DNA of 64,000 nucleotides from Cupriavidus pinatubonensis (GTDB lineage Bacteria > Pseudomonadota > Gammaproteobacteria > Burkholderiales > Burkholderiaceae). The DNA lies in assembly GCF_019602855.1 (NCBI RefSeq), contig NZ_CP080767.1, forward strand, positions 3,410,001-3,474,000, in the 5' to 3' direction. Shown in pieces: positions 54,219-62,531 of the stretch. Position numbers and translations under genes: made by a program. Each line of letters begins with the position of its first letter. Position 1 is the first letter of the stretch. The notes beneath the pieces were generated by a model. The model was not told the DNA's origin and ran no database searches. It saw only the letters and a list, made by a program, of their open reading frames with translations.

Positions 54219-55453
54219 GACTTGCCCCCCGCCGGCGCCGATGCCGCCGCCGCTGCGCCGGATGCCGGCGCAGCCGGGGCCTGAGGTGCCGGCATTTCCG
54301 CAGCGGCACCGCTGGCCACCGCAGGCACGGTGCCCGGCTTGACCTCGACCGCCTTGACCGGCGCCCCGGGCGCCAGGCGCAAGGTGCCGCTCACCGCCAC
54401 GCGCTCACCGGGCTTCAGTCCGGAACGTACCACCCAGTTGTTGCCGGTCCACTCGCCAACGTCGACCACGCGCTGCTGGGCCTTGTTGTCCGGGCCGATC
54501 ACCCACACCGTCTGGCCGCGCTGGCTCTGGATGATCGCGTCCTGCGGCACCGCAATCGCGTTCGTCCGCGTGGCCCCGTGCACCTTGACCCGCACGAACT
54601 GGCCGGGACGCAGCACGCCTTCCGGGTTGGCCACCTCGGCACGGACCAGATAAGTGCCGGTTTCGGCGTTGAACGATGCATCGGCGAAAGCGATCCGACC
54701 GCGGTTCGGGAATACCGTGCCGTCGGCCAGCACGATGGCTACCTCGAACTTGTCCTGTTCGGGGTAACGAATCGCGCCAGATTCGCGCTCGGTGCGAATT
54801 CGCAACACCTCGTTCTCCGACAGGCTGAAGTTCACCCACATCGGATCCAGCTTGGCGACGTACGTGAGCAGGCTGTTGGTCGGGTCAATGTAGGAGCCCG
54901 GCTGGCGCTTGGCAAAGCTCGACAGGCCCGCCACCGGCGAAGTAATCGTCGTGTAGCCGAGATTGAGCTTGGCGGTGATGACATTGGCGCGCGCCCCCTC
55001 GACCGCTGCGGCGGCCGCTTGCTCCTTGCCAATGGCATCGTCCAGGTCGCGCTGGCTCAGGGCATTGCGCTCAGCCAGCGGGCGTACACGTTTCAGGTCG
55101 GCGCGCGCCGTGGACAGCCGGGCCTGCTCCTGGCCCAACTGCGCTTCGGCCGCCTGCAGCGTGGCCTCGAACGGCTTGCGGTCCATCAGGAACAGGGTCT
55201 GGCCGGCCTTGACCACCGCGCCTTCGGTATAGACCCGCTTGTCCAGGAAGCCATTGACGCGCGCCCGGATTTCAACCTGCTGCGAGCTTTCCGTCTGCCC
55301 GACGAAATCGTAGATCAGCGGCACGTCGCGCAGCGCCACCGTCATGACCCCGACCTCGGCTGGCGGGGGCGCGACGGCTACCGGCTTCTCCTTGCCGCAG
55401 CCCGCTGCCAGCAAGACCGCAATCAGCCCCGCTGCATTGCGCCAGTTGAGCAT
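54215..55453 (-). CDS. RND efflux membrane fusion protein lipoprotein
   Basis: A 412-residue periplasmic adaptor. Lipobox LLAAGC (Cys19). The family features GVMTVALRDVPLIYDFVGQTESSQQVEIRARVNGFLDKRVYTEG (lipoyl-like domain), a coiled-coil hairpin (about residues 90-160), and beta-barrel with VNFSLSENEVLRIRTERESG are visible. The C-terminus is Ala/Pro-rich. An AGGAGGT site lies 13 bases before the ATG and a GTG (55462) could be the true start. First gene of the operon. Confidence 0.94.
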   Translation of the reverse strand: MLNWRNAAGLIAVLLAAGCGKEKPVAVAPPPAEVGVMTVALRDVPLIYDFVGQTESSQQVEIRARVNGFLDKRVYTEGAVVKAGQTLFLMDRKPFEATLQAAEAQLGQEQARLSTARADLKRVRPLAERNALSQRDLDDAIGKEQAAAAAVEGARANVITAKLNLGYTTITSPVAGLSSFAKRQPGSYIDPTNSLLTYVAKLDPMWVNFSLSENEVLRIRTERESGAIRYPEQDKFEVAIVLADGTVFPNRGRIAFADASFNAETGTYLVRAEVANPEGVLRPGQFVRVKVHGATRTNAIAVPQDAIIQSQRGQTVWVIGPDNKAQQRVVDVGEWTGNNWVVRSGLKPGERVAVSGTLRLAPGAPVKAVEVKPGTVPAVASGAAAEMPAPQAPAAPASGAAAAASAPAGGKS

Positions 55454-55532
55454 TGTCCTCACGTGACCTCCTGTGCCAGCAGCCATGGCCGCTCCCCCTG
55501 TCGGACAAACGGGTGAAATCCCGCCGCTCCGG

Positions 55533-55546
55533 TGCCTGTTCAGGCA
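55533..55546. promoter_or_regulatory. Palindrome upstream of the RND operon, candidate operator
   Basis: TGCCTG-TT-CAGGCA is a perfect 14-bp palindrome 80 bases upstream of the membrane-fusion-protein ATG. No regulator gene is adjacent, so a distant TetR or MarR regulator may bind it. Inference from position and symmetry. Confidence 0.4.
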
Positions 55547-55552
55547 GGTTAC

Positions 55553-55572
55553 GGCGCGCCTAATGGCGCGCC
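55553..55572. repeat. Doubled GGCGCGCC hairpin between the repeat-protein gene and the RND operon
   Basis: GGCGCGCC (55553-55560), TAAT, GGCGCGCC (55565-55572). Each copy is itself palindromic, so the pair forms an 8-bp all-GC stem with a 4-base loop. It is 100 bases past the stop of the repeat-protein gene, on both strands. It probably insulates the RND operon from readthrough. No T-run on the minus strand. Confidence 0.5.
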
Positions 55573-55674
55573 AATTCAAATTTTTTGTGGCCGTGTTTAC
55601 TCATTTCGACGTGCATGCCGATGCGCATGCTGGCGGGCGGATTCAGCGTTGTCTGTGCGCCTGGCAAAGACGAC

Positions 55675-58062
55675 TCATCGCCGGAAGCCGCCGTGGAATC
55701 GGCCGCCTCCGCGGAAGCCACCGCCCCCACCGCCGAAGCGGCCGCCGCCCTGCCATTGCTGCGCCGCGCCCTGGAATCGTTGCTGGCCGATGTCGCGCGC
55801 CTGGCGCTGCTGTTCCAGCCGGCCGGTGACTTCGTTATTGGGCTGCACGGGTTCCCAGCCGCCGGGCGTGTGCTTTTGCCAGCCGCTGTCGGTGTGCTGG
55901 TACACGGAACCGTCATGGCCGGCGTACACATTGCCGTTGTTCCACGCCACCGCATTGCCCTTGTCGGGATTGGCGACAAAGCCACGGCTGCCCGCCGTGT
56001 GTTCGCCGGTCTGGGTATTTCCGGCAATACCAGCCTCCGCAGCGCCCACGCGGCCCGTCTGCGCGTTATAGCCCGCGACCTGACGGCCAGCCGCGTAGTT
56101 GCCGGTGTACTCGTTGCCGACGACACCGCCGCGTCCGGCACCTTCGCGCCCTGTCGACGGGTTGGCGAACGAGCCCTGCCGTCCCGCTGCGTAATTGCCC
56201 GAATAGGGATTGAAGGCGGCGCCGCGGCTGCCCTGGAAATGCGCCCCCGTGGCCGGGTTGAACCCGGACGCCGCGGTGCCGCGCCATTCCGTACCCGTCC
56301 AGGCATTCCAGCCCTGCGCATGCGTGACCGTGCCCTGTCCCCAGCGGCCATAGAAGTTGGCCTGGTTCACGTTCACGTAATTCCAGTTGTACGGGCCGCC
56401 CCACCAGTACGGTCCCCAGTACGGCGATGCCGCGCCCCAGAACGCGCCCGCGGCAAAGCCGAACGCAAAGCCCTCGGCCAGGCCGATGCCGAAGCCGGCG
56501 CCATAGCCGTACGTGACCGGGTAGCCGTAGTAGACCGCGCCCACGTACGCCGGATAGACGTAGCCCGTGCCGTACACCACGGTGCCGTCGGCGCTGACCA
56601 CCACGCCCATGTAGCCCGGCGTGTAGCCGACCACGACCGTATCGGGCGTGACCGAATAGATGCGCACATAGGTCACGTAGTAGACCGGCGAGCTCGGCGG
56701 GATCGTGTAGATCGCCGACGGCACTTCGGTCGCCACGCGCCAGGCGCCCGTCGAGACGGGAGCCGTGAACCAGACGCCGTTGGCCACGGCGTAGTAGTGA
56801 CTGCTGTCCACCTCGATCACCGGCGTACCGGTATTGACCGCGTAGCTCAGCGAGGTACCGGTGATCGGCACAAAGCGCGGCGCGCCATCATAGGCCACCG
56901 TCAGCGCCGCCTTCGCGCGCGAGACGTTCGCGGTCTGCGGGATCGTGGCGGCGATCACGGCTTCCTTCGCCTGCGGCGTGCCGGGCACGGACACCAGCAC
57001 GTTGGCCTTGGCGTCGTTCGGCGAAATCTTTGCGAAATCGGCTGGCAGCTCGCCGCCAGGCACGTATTGCCACGGGCCGGTCAGCATCGGCGCGCGGAAC
57101 CAGCGCCCGGACACCAGCACGTAGTAGTTGTTGGACGCCGGATCGACGAACACGGCATGATCGGCATTCGACATCGTCAGCAGCCCGCCGCCACCCACCG
57201 GCGTCATCTGTGGCGCACCGCTCGTCACCACAAGCTCGGTCGGCCGGGTTGCGAGTTGGATGGCCGGCGCACGCGCCGGGCGCTTGCCGTCGGACGGCAG
57301 CATGGCATCGGGCCTGGAAGCGGCTGCCGCCTTGGTCGCCGCGGCCTGCAGGCCCTTGGGTACCGTCGACATGACTTCCCACGCGCCGCCAGCGGACTCC
57401 GAACGGAACCAGTAGCCCGCCGCCTGCAGGTACAGCTCGCCGCCGGGCTCGCGCAGCAGCATTGCGCGGCTGTTCGGCGCGCGTTCGTAGGAGGTACCGG
57501 GCACGTTGCGCCACGCCGGATCACCGTCCACGTGGACCAGCAGCGTCGGCGTGGTGGCAAAGATGATCTGCGGCGCATCGTTCTTCACGGGCACCTTCGT
57601 CGCACTGGCCAGCTGGCGCGAGACGGCGTAGCTGGCCTGCAGTTCGTCGAGCGGCACCGTCAGGCCGCCCGCCGGCAGCCGGGCCAGCAGCGCGTTGCGC
57701 ACCTGGTCGGCGGCTTCGGGACGCGTCGGCACCTCGACGCTTTCGATGGTGATCTGCGTCAGCTGCACCAGCGCTGAGGGCTTGTCGATATCGGCGACCG
57801 CCGAGAAGTGGACCACACCGTAAGTCGGCGTCCCGTCCTTCGCACCGACCGCGACCGCGGCACGGCCGGACATGCGGTTGCCCTCCCATTTCTCGATCTC
57901 GGGCTGGTACAGCTCCACATGCTCGCTAGCGGCATCGAAGTTGCGCGGCCAGTCCAGCGGCGTCACCGCCTTTGGCGGCGTTGCCGCCTCCGCCATGGCC
58001 GGCGCGATCGCGATGCAGACGGCTGCCACCAGCGCGCTGGTGTGCTTCAGGCGAAACGACAT
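55675..58062 (-). CDS. Secreted modular repeat protein (three WF modules, 16-residue repeats), unknown function
   Basis: A 795-residue protein with a signal peptide (residues 1-27, ending MAEAATPP). Three related modules of about 70-80 residues end in YxQAAGYWFR, NYYVLVSGRWFRAP and HYYAVANGVWFTAP (around residues 217, 319 and 428), each followed by G-x-W and VP. A hydrophobic Gly/Tyr/Trp-rich zone (470-570) follows. Residues 601-728 form about eight tandem 16-residue units with N-x-x-T-G and A-G-R-x-G. The tail is GGGRF/GGFRGG-rich. I have seen related sequences annotated as carbohydrate-binding, but no function is established. ATG 58062 has TGGAGATTGCC upstream. Confidence 0.75.
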   Translation of the reverse strand: MSFRLKHTSALVAAVCIAIAPAMAEAATPPKAVTPLDWPRNFDAASEHVELYQPEIEKWEGNRMSGRAAVAVGAKDGTPTYGVVHFSAVADIDKPSALVQLTQITIESVEVPTRPEAADQVRNALLARLPAGGLTVPLDELQASYAVSRQLASATKVPVKNDAPQIIFATTPTLLVHVDGDPAWRNVPGTSYERAPNSRAMLLREPGGELYLQAAGYWFRSESAGGAWEVMSTVPKGLQAAATKAAAASRPDAMLPSDGKRPARAPAIQLATRPTELVVTSGAPQMTPVGGGGLLTMSNADHAVFVDPASNNYYVLVSGRWFRAPMLTGPWQYVPGGELPADFAKISPNDAKANVLVSVPGTPQAKEAVIAATIPQTANVSRAKAALTVAYDGAPRFVPITGTSLSYAVNTGTPVIEVDSSHYYAVANGVWFTAPVSTGAWRVATEVPSAIYTIPPSSPVYYVTYVRIYSVTPDTVVVGYTPGYMGVVVSADGTVVYGTGYVYPAYVGAVYYGYPVTYGYGAGFGIGLAEGFAFGFAAGAFWGAASPYWGPYWWGGPYNWNYVNVNQANFYGRWGQGTVTHAQGWNAWTGTEWRGTAASGFNPATGAHFQGSRGAAFNPYSGNYAAGRQGSFANPSTGREGAGRGGVVGNEYTGNYAAGRQVAGYNAQTGRVGAAEAGIAGNTQTGEHTAGSRGFVANPDKGNAVAWNNGNVYAGHDGSVYQHTDSGWQKHTPGGWEPVQPNNEVTGRLEQQRQARDIGQQRFQGAAQQWQGGGRFGGGGGGFRGGGRFHGGFRR

Positions 58063-58434
58063 GGCAATCTCCAGGTAGGGACAGTCCGCTGCATGGCCCC
58101 GCTGCGATGCCCCAAGGGCAGGCCGGACGAACGTTGGGCACGATACTGCACAACGAGCAGCCGTGCGTCCGAATCTAAATGAGCCTGCAAGGGCGGACAA
58201 TCCGTTTCAAAAACATTCAGCACGCCGCCACAAAGGGCGCAGATCACTGGCATCCGCGCCGCCGAACGAGCGCTTGCAGCGTCACATGCGGGTGTCTGTT
58301 GGATCACCGGAAGCCGCCGGAAATCCCCACCGGCTCGCGCAATAGTGCATTGCAATCACTTCAGCCCGGTGCTGCTCTTGAACGCGCGCCGCGCCGGCCC
58401 CACCTTTTCCGGACTGTCCTCCAAGCCCGCCCCC
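58063..58434. other. 372-base divergent intergenic region
   Basis: Separates the minus-strand repeat-protein gene from the plus-strand metallophosphoesterase gene and so must hold both promoters. I found no ORF with a credible start, no convincing -10/-35 pair and no strong hairpin here. The sequence around 58200-58215 is relatively A-rich. Confidence 0.4.
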
Positions 58435-59571
58435 ATGCCCCCACGGACCACCATCCTCACCGCCGGCACCATCACGGCCCTGCTCCACGCCTATATCGGC
58501 TGGCGCCTTCTGCCGGACCTGCCGGTTCCCCTGCTGATCAAGGCGCTCGGCGGCATCTGGCTCGCGCTGTCGTGCGTACTCCTGCCCGCCGGCCTGCTGG
58601 CGCGCCGCATCAGCCAGCCCTGGGCGGACGCGGTGTCCTGGGTCGGCATGCTCGCGATGGGGTTCTTTTCGTCGCTGCTGATCCTGACGCTGGCGCGCGA
58701 TATCGTCCTCGCCGTAGCATGGCTGGCGGGCTGGCAGCCCCCCGGACTGCACGCTTACAGCGCAGCGGCGGTGGTATTGCTTGCGCTGCTCGTGACGCTT
58801 GCCGGCTACGTGAATGCGCGCCGGCTCGCCCGCGTGGTCGATGTCGACGTGCCGGTCCACGGCCTGCCGGAGGCGCTGCATGGCTTCACGATCGCGCAGA
58901 TCAGCGACATCCACGTGGGCCCGACCATCAAGCGGCCGTACCTCGACCGTATCGTCGACCGCGTCAACAGCCTGGAGGCCGACGCTGTGGCCATCACCGG
59001 CGACCTCGTCGACGGCACGGTGAGAGAGTTGTCCGCTCACACGGCACCGCTGGCGCGCTTGCAGGCGCGCCATGGCGTGTACTTTGTGACGGGGAACCAC
59101 GAGTACTACTCGGGCGCCGAACCGTGGATCGCGGAACTGCGGCGGCTAGGGCTGCGCGTGCTGATGAACGAGCACGTGGCGCTCGAGCATGGGAGTGATG
59201 TGGTGGTGCTGGGCGGGGTGACCGACTACTCGGCCGGGCGCTTCCACGAGACCCATCGCAGCGACCCGAAACGCGCTCTGCAAGGCGCGCCGAGCGCTGG
59301 CGTGCGCGTGCTGCTCGCGCACCAGCCGCGCACGGCGGCGGCTGCTGCCGAGGCAGGCTTTGATCTGCAGTTGTCAGGCCACACGCATGGCGGCCAGTTC
59401 TGGCCGTGGAACCTGTTCGTGCCGATGCAGCAGCCGTACACGGCGGGGTTGGTGCGGCATGGGGCAATGTGGGTCTACATCAGCCGGGGGACGGGGTACT
59501 GGGGGCCCCCGAAGCGGTTTGGAGCGCCGTCGGAGATTACTCGGGTGAAATTGGTGCGGGCAGACGATTGA
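58435..59571 (+). CDS. Membrane-anchored metallophosphoesterase (YkuE/UDP-diacylglucosamine-pyrophosphatase-like)
   Basis: A 378-residue protein: about four membrane helices (residues 1-130), then a calcineurin-like domain with the metal-binding set DIHVGP (about residue 160), GDLVDG, GNHEYYSG and later GHTHGGQFWPWNL. This architecture matches bacterial YaeI/YkuE-like phosphoesterases thought to act on phospholipid-linked or nucleotide substrates at the membrane. ATG 58435 (MPPRTT) was preferred over a more upstream ATG at 58345. Followed by a strong bidirectional terminator. Confidence 0.85.
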   Translation: MPPRTTILTAGTITALLHAYIGWRLLPDLPVPLLIKALGGIWLALSCVLLPAGLLARRISQPWADAVSWVGMLAMGFFSSLLILTLARDIVLAVAWLAGWQPPGLHAYSAAAVVLLALLVTLAGYVNARRLARVVDVDVPVHGLPEALHGFTIAQISDIHVGPTIKRPYLDRIVDRVNSLEADAVAITGDLVDGTVRELSAHTAPLARLQARHGVYFVTGNHEYYSGAEPWIAELRRLGLRVLMNEHVALEHGSDVVVLGGVTDYSAGRFHETHRSDPKRALQGAPSAGVRVLLAHQPRTAAAAAEAGFDLQLSGHTHGGQFWPWNLFVPMQQPYTAGLVRHGAMWVYISRGTGYWGPPKRFGAPSEITRVKLVRADD

Positions 59572-59583
59572 ATCCGCACAAGA

Positions 59584-59615
59584 CAAAAAAGCCAGGCGCG
59601 AAGGCCTGGCTTTTT
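59584..59615. terminator. Bidirectional Rho-independent terminator
   Basis: GCCAGGC (59591-59597) and GCCTGGC (59604-59610) form a 7-bp stem with loop GCGAAG, preceded by AAAAAA and followed by TTTTT. It serves the metallophosphoesterase gene on the plus strand and ettA on the minus strand, which end 12 and 17 bases away. Confidence 0.88.
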
Positions 59616-59631
59616 CATTGGCACCGCGCCA

Positions 59632-61299
59632 TCAGCGCGAAATCGGCTTATACCGGATCCGCTTAGGCTTGGCCGCTTCCTCGCCAAGGCGACGCTTCTT
59701 GTCCGCCTCGTACTCCTGGTAGTTCCCCGGGAAGAACTCCACATGCGAGTCGCCTTCAAATGCCAGGATGTGCGTGGCGATACGGTCCAGGAACCAGCGG
59801 TCGTGCGAGATCACCATCACGCAGCCCGCGAATTCCAGCAGCGCGTCTTCCAGCGCGCGCAGGGTTTCCACGTCCAGGTCGTTCGACGGTTCATCGAGCA
59901 GCAGCACGTTGCCGCCGGCGATCAGCGTCTTGGCCATGTGCAGGCGGCCGCGTTCACCACCCGACAGCGTGCCGACCTGCTTCTGCTGGTCGCCGCCCTT
60001 GAAGTTGAAGCGGCCGATATAGGCACGCGACGGCGTTTCGTAGCGGCCGACGGTCAGGACATCGGCGCCGCCCGAGATTTCCTCGAACACGGTCTTGGTG
60101 CCGTCGAGCGCGTCGCGGCTCTGGTCGACGAAGGCCATCTTCACGGTCGGCCCGATCTTGATCTCGCCGCTGTCCGGCTGCTCCTTGCCCGTGAGCATCT
60201 TGAAGAACGTCGATTTACCGGCGCCGTTCGGGCCGATGATGCCGACGATGGCGCCCGGCGGCACCTTGAAGCTCAGGTTCTCGATCAGCATGCGGTCGCC
60301 AAAACCCTTGCTGACGTTATCGAACTCGATGACCTCGTTGCCCAGGCGCTCACCCACGGGGATGAAGATTTCCTGGGTTTCGTTGCGCTTCTGGTATTCC
60401 TGGCTGTTCAGCTCGTCAAAGCGCGCCAGACGCGCCTTCGACTTGGCCTGGCGACCCTTCGGGTTCTGGCGCACCCATTCGAGTTCCTTGTGCAGCGCCT
60501 TCTGGCGGGCCGATTCGCTCGCCTCTTCCTGCTTGAGGCGCGCTTCCTTCTGGTCGAGCCACGAGCTGTAGTTGCCCTTCCAGGGAATGCCCTGTCCGCG
60601 GTCCAGTTCCAGGATCCACTCGGCGGCGTTGTCGAGGAAGTAGCGGTCGTGGGTCACGGCCACGACGGTGCCCGGGAAGCGCGTCAGGAACTGCTCGAGC
60701 CAGTCCACCGACTCGGCGTCCAGGTGGTTGGTCGGTTCGTCGAGCAGCAGCATGTCGGGGCGCGACAGCAGCAGGCGGCACAGCGCCACGCGGCGCTTTT
60801 CGCCACCGGACAGATTGCCGATCTTCGCTTCCCACGGCGGCAGGCGCAGTGCGTCGGCGGCGATTTCCAGCTGCAGCTCGGCGTTGTTGCCGTCGCTCGC
60901 GGCCAGGATGGCCTCGTACTTGGCCTGGTCGGCGGCGAGTGCGTCGAAGTCCGCATCGGGCTCGGCATAGGCCGCGTAGATCTCGTCGAGCTTCTTGCGC
61001 GCCTCGAATACGCCGCCCAGCGCTTCTTCGACCGACTCACGCACGGTCTGCTCGGGATCGAGCTGCGGTTCCTGCGGCAGATAGCCGATGTTCAGGTTCG
61101 GCATCGGCGTGGCTTCGCCCTCGATCTCCTTGTCGAGGCCGGCCATGATCTTCAGCAGCGTGGACTTGCCCGAGCCGTTCAGGCCCAGCACGCCGATCTT
61201 GGCGCCGGGGAAAAAGGACAGCGAGATGTCCTTCAGGATGTGACGCTTGGGCGGAACGATCTTGCCCACGCGGTTCATGGTGAAAACGTACTGAGCCAT
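59632..61299 (-). CDS. ettA: Energy-dependent translational throttle protein EttA
   Basis: An ABC-F protein of 555 residues, exactly EttA length from MAQYVFTMNRVGKIVPPKRHILKDISLSF. Two ABC domains are visible: Walker A GLNGSGKST and GPNGAGKST, signatures LSGGEKRRVALCRLL and LSGGERGRLHMAKTL, and Walker B LLLDEPTNHLDAES and LLLDEPSNDLD. The linker has the P-site tRNA interaction motif and the Arm. It acts on ribosomes at the E site. Divergent from the zinc-ribbon gene. Confidence 0.96.
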   Translation of the reverse strand: MAQYVFTMNRVGKIVPPKRHILKDISLSFFPGAKIGVLGLNGSGKSTLLKIMAGLDKEIEGEATPMPNLNIGYLPQEPQLDPEQTVRESVEEALGGVFEARKKLDEIYAAYAEPDADFDALAADQAKYEAILAASDGNNAELQLEIAADALRLPPWEAKIGNLSGGEKRRVALCRLLLSRPDMLLLDEPTNHLDAESVDWLEQFLTRFPGTVVAVTHDRYFLDNAAEWILELDRGQGIPWKGNYSSWLDQKEARLKQEEASESARQKALHKELEWVRQNPKGRQAKSKARLARFDELNSQEYQKRNETQEIFIPVGERLGNEVIEFDNVSKGFGDRMLIENLSFKVPPGAIVGIIGPNGAGKSTFFKMLTGKEQPDSGEIKIGPTVKMAFVDQSRDALDGTKTVFEEISGGADVLTVGRYETPSRAYIGRFNFKGGDQQKQVGTLSGGERGRLHMAKTLIAGGNVLLLDEPSNDLDVETLRALEDALLEFAGCVMVISHDRWFLDRIATHILAFEGDSHVEFFPGNYQEYEADKKRRLGEEAAKPKRIRYKPISR

Positions 61300-61392
61300 G
61301 GCGTGCGGTGTCCGTGTGTTCAGGGAATTTGGGAATGGGCGGAGTTTAACAAAGCACGTGCCCGCCGGTCTGCGCAATGCTCGCGCGGCCGG

Positions 61393-61398
61393 TACAAT
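61393..61398 (+). promoter_or_regulatory. Candidate -10 box for the His-tail protein gene
   Basis: TACAAT lies 43 bases before the ATG at 61441. The -35 region is not convincing. Confidence 0.3.
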
Positions 61399-61440
61399 CG
61401 CAGGTTCGCTTTCGCGCTAACTCGTTGATTTCATTCGACC

Positions 61441-61665
61441 ATGAGCAAACCTGCCCTGACCCTGAAGTTCAAGTGCAAGAAGTGCACGAAGCCCGTCACG
61501 CTGTATCTGCAGAAGACGTCGGCGTGCTCGCACATCACCCCGTATCAGGGCTTCTGCAAGTGCGGCGAGATGATGCGCCACGCCACCGGCGACAAGGACG
61601 CGGTCGAGTCGTTCGTGAACTCGCTCGACAACAGCTGGATGCACCACCATCACCACCACCACTGA
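61441..61665 (+). CDS. Small Cys-rich protein with native C-terminal heptahistidine
   Basis: A 74-residue protein. Cys at positions 12 and 15 (CKKC), 29, 39 and 41 (CKC) suggest a zinc ribbon. The C-terminus is Met followed by seven His (68-74), encoded by CAC and CAT codons (CACCACCATCACCACCACCAC), then TGA. A natural poly-His tail is unusual. It may bind Ni, Zn or Cu. No database family is recognised. Immediately downstream is a YgjP-like metallopeptidase gene, 10 bases after its stop. Confidence 0.8.
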   Translation: MSKPALTLKFKCKKCTKPVTLYLQKTSACSHITPYQGFCKCGEMMRHATGDKDAVESFVNSLDNSWMHHHHHHH

Positions 61666-61675
61666 TCCGCACGCA

Positions 61676-62212
61676 GTGAACGGCAACACCTGGCAGCCCG
61701 GCACCAAGGATCCGATGCGCTTCCTCGGCGGCTATCCGCCGGAGGTGCTCGACCAGGTGCGCGAACTCGCCGCCGCGGGCCGCCTCGGTGACCACCTCGC
61801 GCGGCGTTATCCGCAGCGCCACGCGGTGCAGACCGACCGCGCGCTGTACGACTACGCCACCGAACTGAAGCAGGAATTCCTGCGCAGCGCGCCGCCGCTG
61901 CATAAGGTCGGCTTCGATGCGACGCTGGACTCGGCACACAGGGCGCTGGGCCTGCATACCGCGATTTCGCGCGTGCAGGGCGGCAAGCTCAAAGCCAAGA
62001 AGGAAATTCGCGTGGCGACGCTGTTCAAGGACGCGCCGCCGGAATTCCTGCGCATGATCGTCGTGCACGAGCTCTCGCACCTGAAGGAGAGCGACCACAA
62101 CAAGGCGTTTTACCGGCTCTGCGAACACATGGAGCCGCGCTACCACCAGCTCGAATTCGACACGCGCCTGTGGCTCGCATGGCGCGAAGTGGAACGCGCA
62201 GCGAAGGCATAA
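61676..62212 (+). CDS. YgjP-like (SprT-related) metallopeptidase
   Basis: A protein of about 178 residues with the zinc motif HELSHLKESDHNKAFY (residues 131-146), where the two His and Glu are the HExxH set and the third His is at 141. It resembles the YgjP/DUF45 family. Start is a GTG at 61676, ten bases after the previous stop, with no good ribosome site; ATG 61715 (MRFLGG) is the alternative. Adjacent to the His-tail zinc-binding protein, which could provide or sequester metal. Confidence 0.78.
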   Translation: MNGNTWQPGTKDPMRFLGGYPPEVLDQVRELAAAGRLGDHLARRYPQRHAVQTDRALYDYATELKQEFLRSAPPLHKVGFDATLDSAHRALGLHTAISRVQGGKLKAKKEIRVATLFKDAPPEFLRMIVVHELSHLKESDHNKAFYRLCEHMEPRYHQLEFDTRLWLAWREVERAAKA

Positions 62213-62531
62213 CGGCAGGTTGTTGCGGCACCCTCCGCTGCGCCTGCTTCGTGCACCGCAACACACAAGCTGCTTGACGCTCCCGCGCGCCGCTATGTAT
62301 AACGAGCGCGTGGGTAGAAGCGGTCGATTGGACAGCAGCGGCGCAATGCCGTGAGGTCCAACTGGAGATTGCTCACTGACGGAGTGTTTCGTCGGTGGCG
62401 CAGTTGTCCAACGTTCCCCTGACAAAGACTCCCGAAAACAGCATGCAAGGCGCCCGCGGCGCTGGTTCGCTCGCGTATCGCGCGCGTTCGCCGCATGCGT
62501 GTCCAACCTAGTCATTGTTAGGGGATCTCCC
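62213..62531 (+). promoter_or_regulatory. 319-base upstream region of the amidohydrolase pair with four GTCCAA boxes
   Basis: GTCCAA, or its complement TTGGAC, occurs at 62328-62333 (TTGGAC), 62356-62361, 62406-62411 and 62501-62506. Three are in the context TGTCCAAC/GGTCCAAC. Four in about 180 bases is many for a 6-mer, suggesting a regulator site array. No regulator gene is next to it. No ORF is supported here. Confidence 0.4.

Noticed and set aside
55585..57777. 730-residue plus-strand frame opposite the repeat protein gene
   Set aside because: Mirrors the repetitive codons of the minus-strand gene, which has a signal peptide and a ribosome site; the plus frame has neither.
59743..61428. 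561-residue plus-strand frame opposite ettA
   Set aside because: Antisense to a fully conserved ABC-F protein.
61654..61665. Poly-His codons as a sign of cloning vector contamination
   Set aside because: The frame continues from a normal chromosomal gene with genomic flanks on both sides and no vector-like sequence; treated as native.
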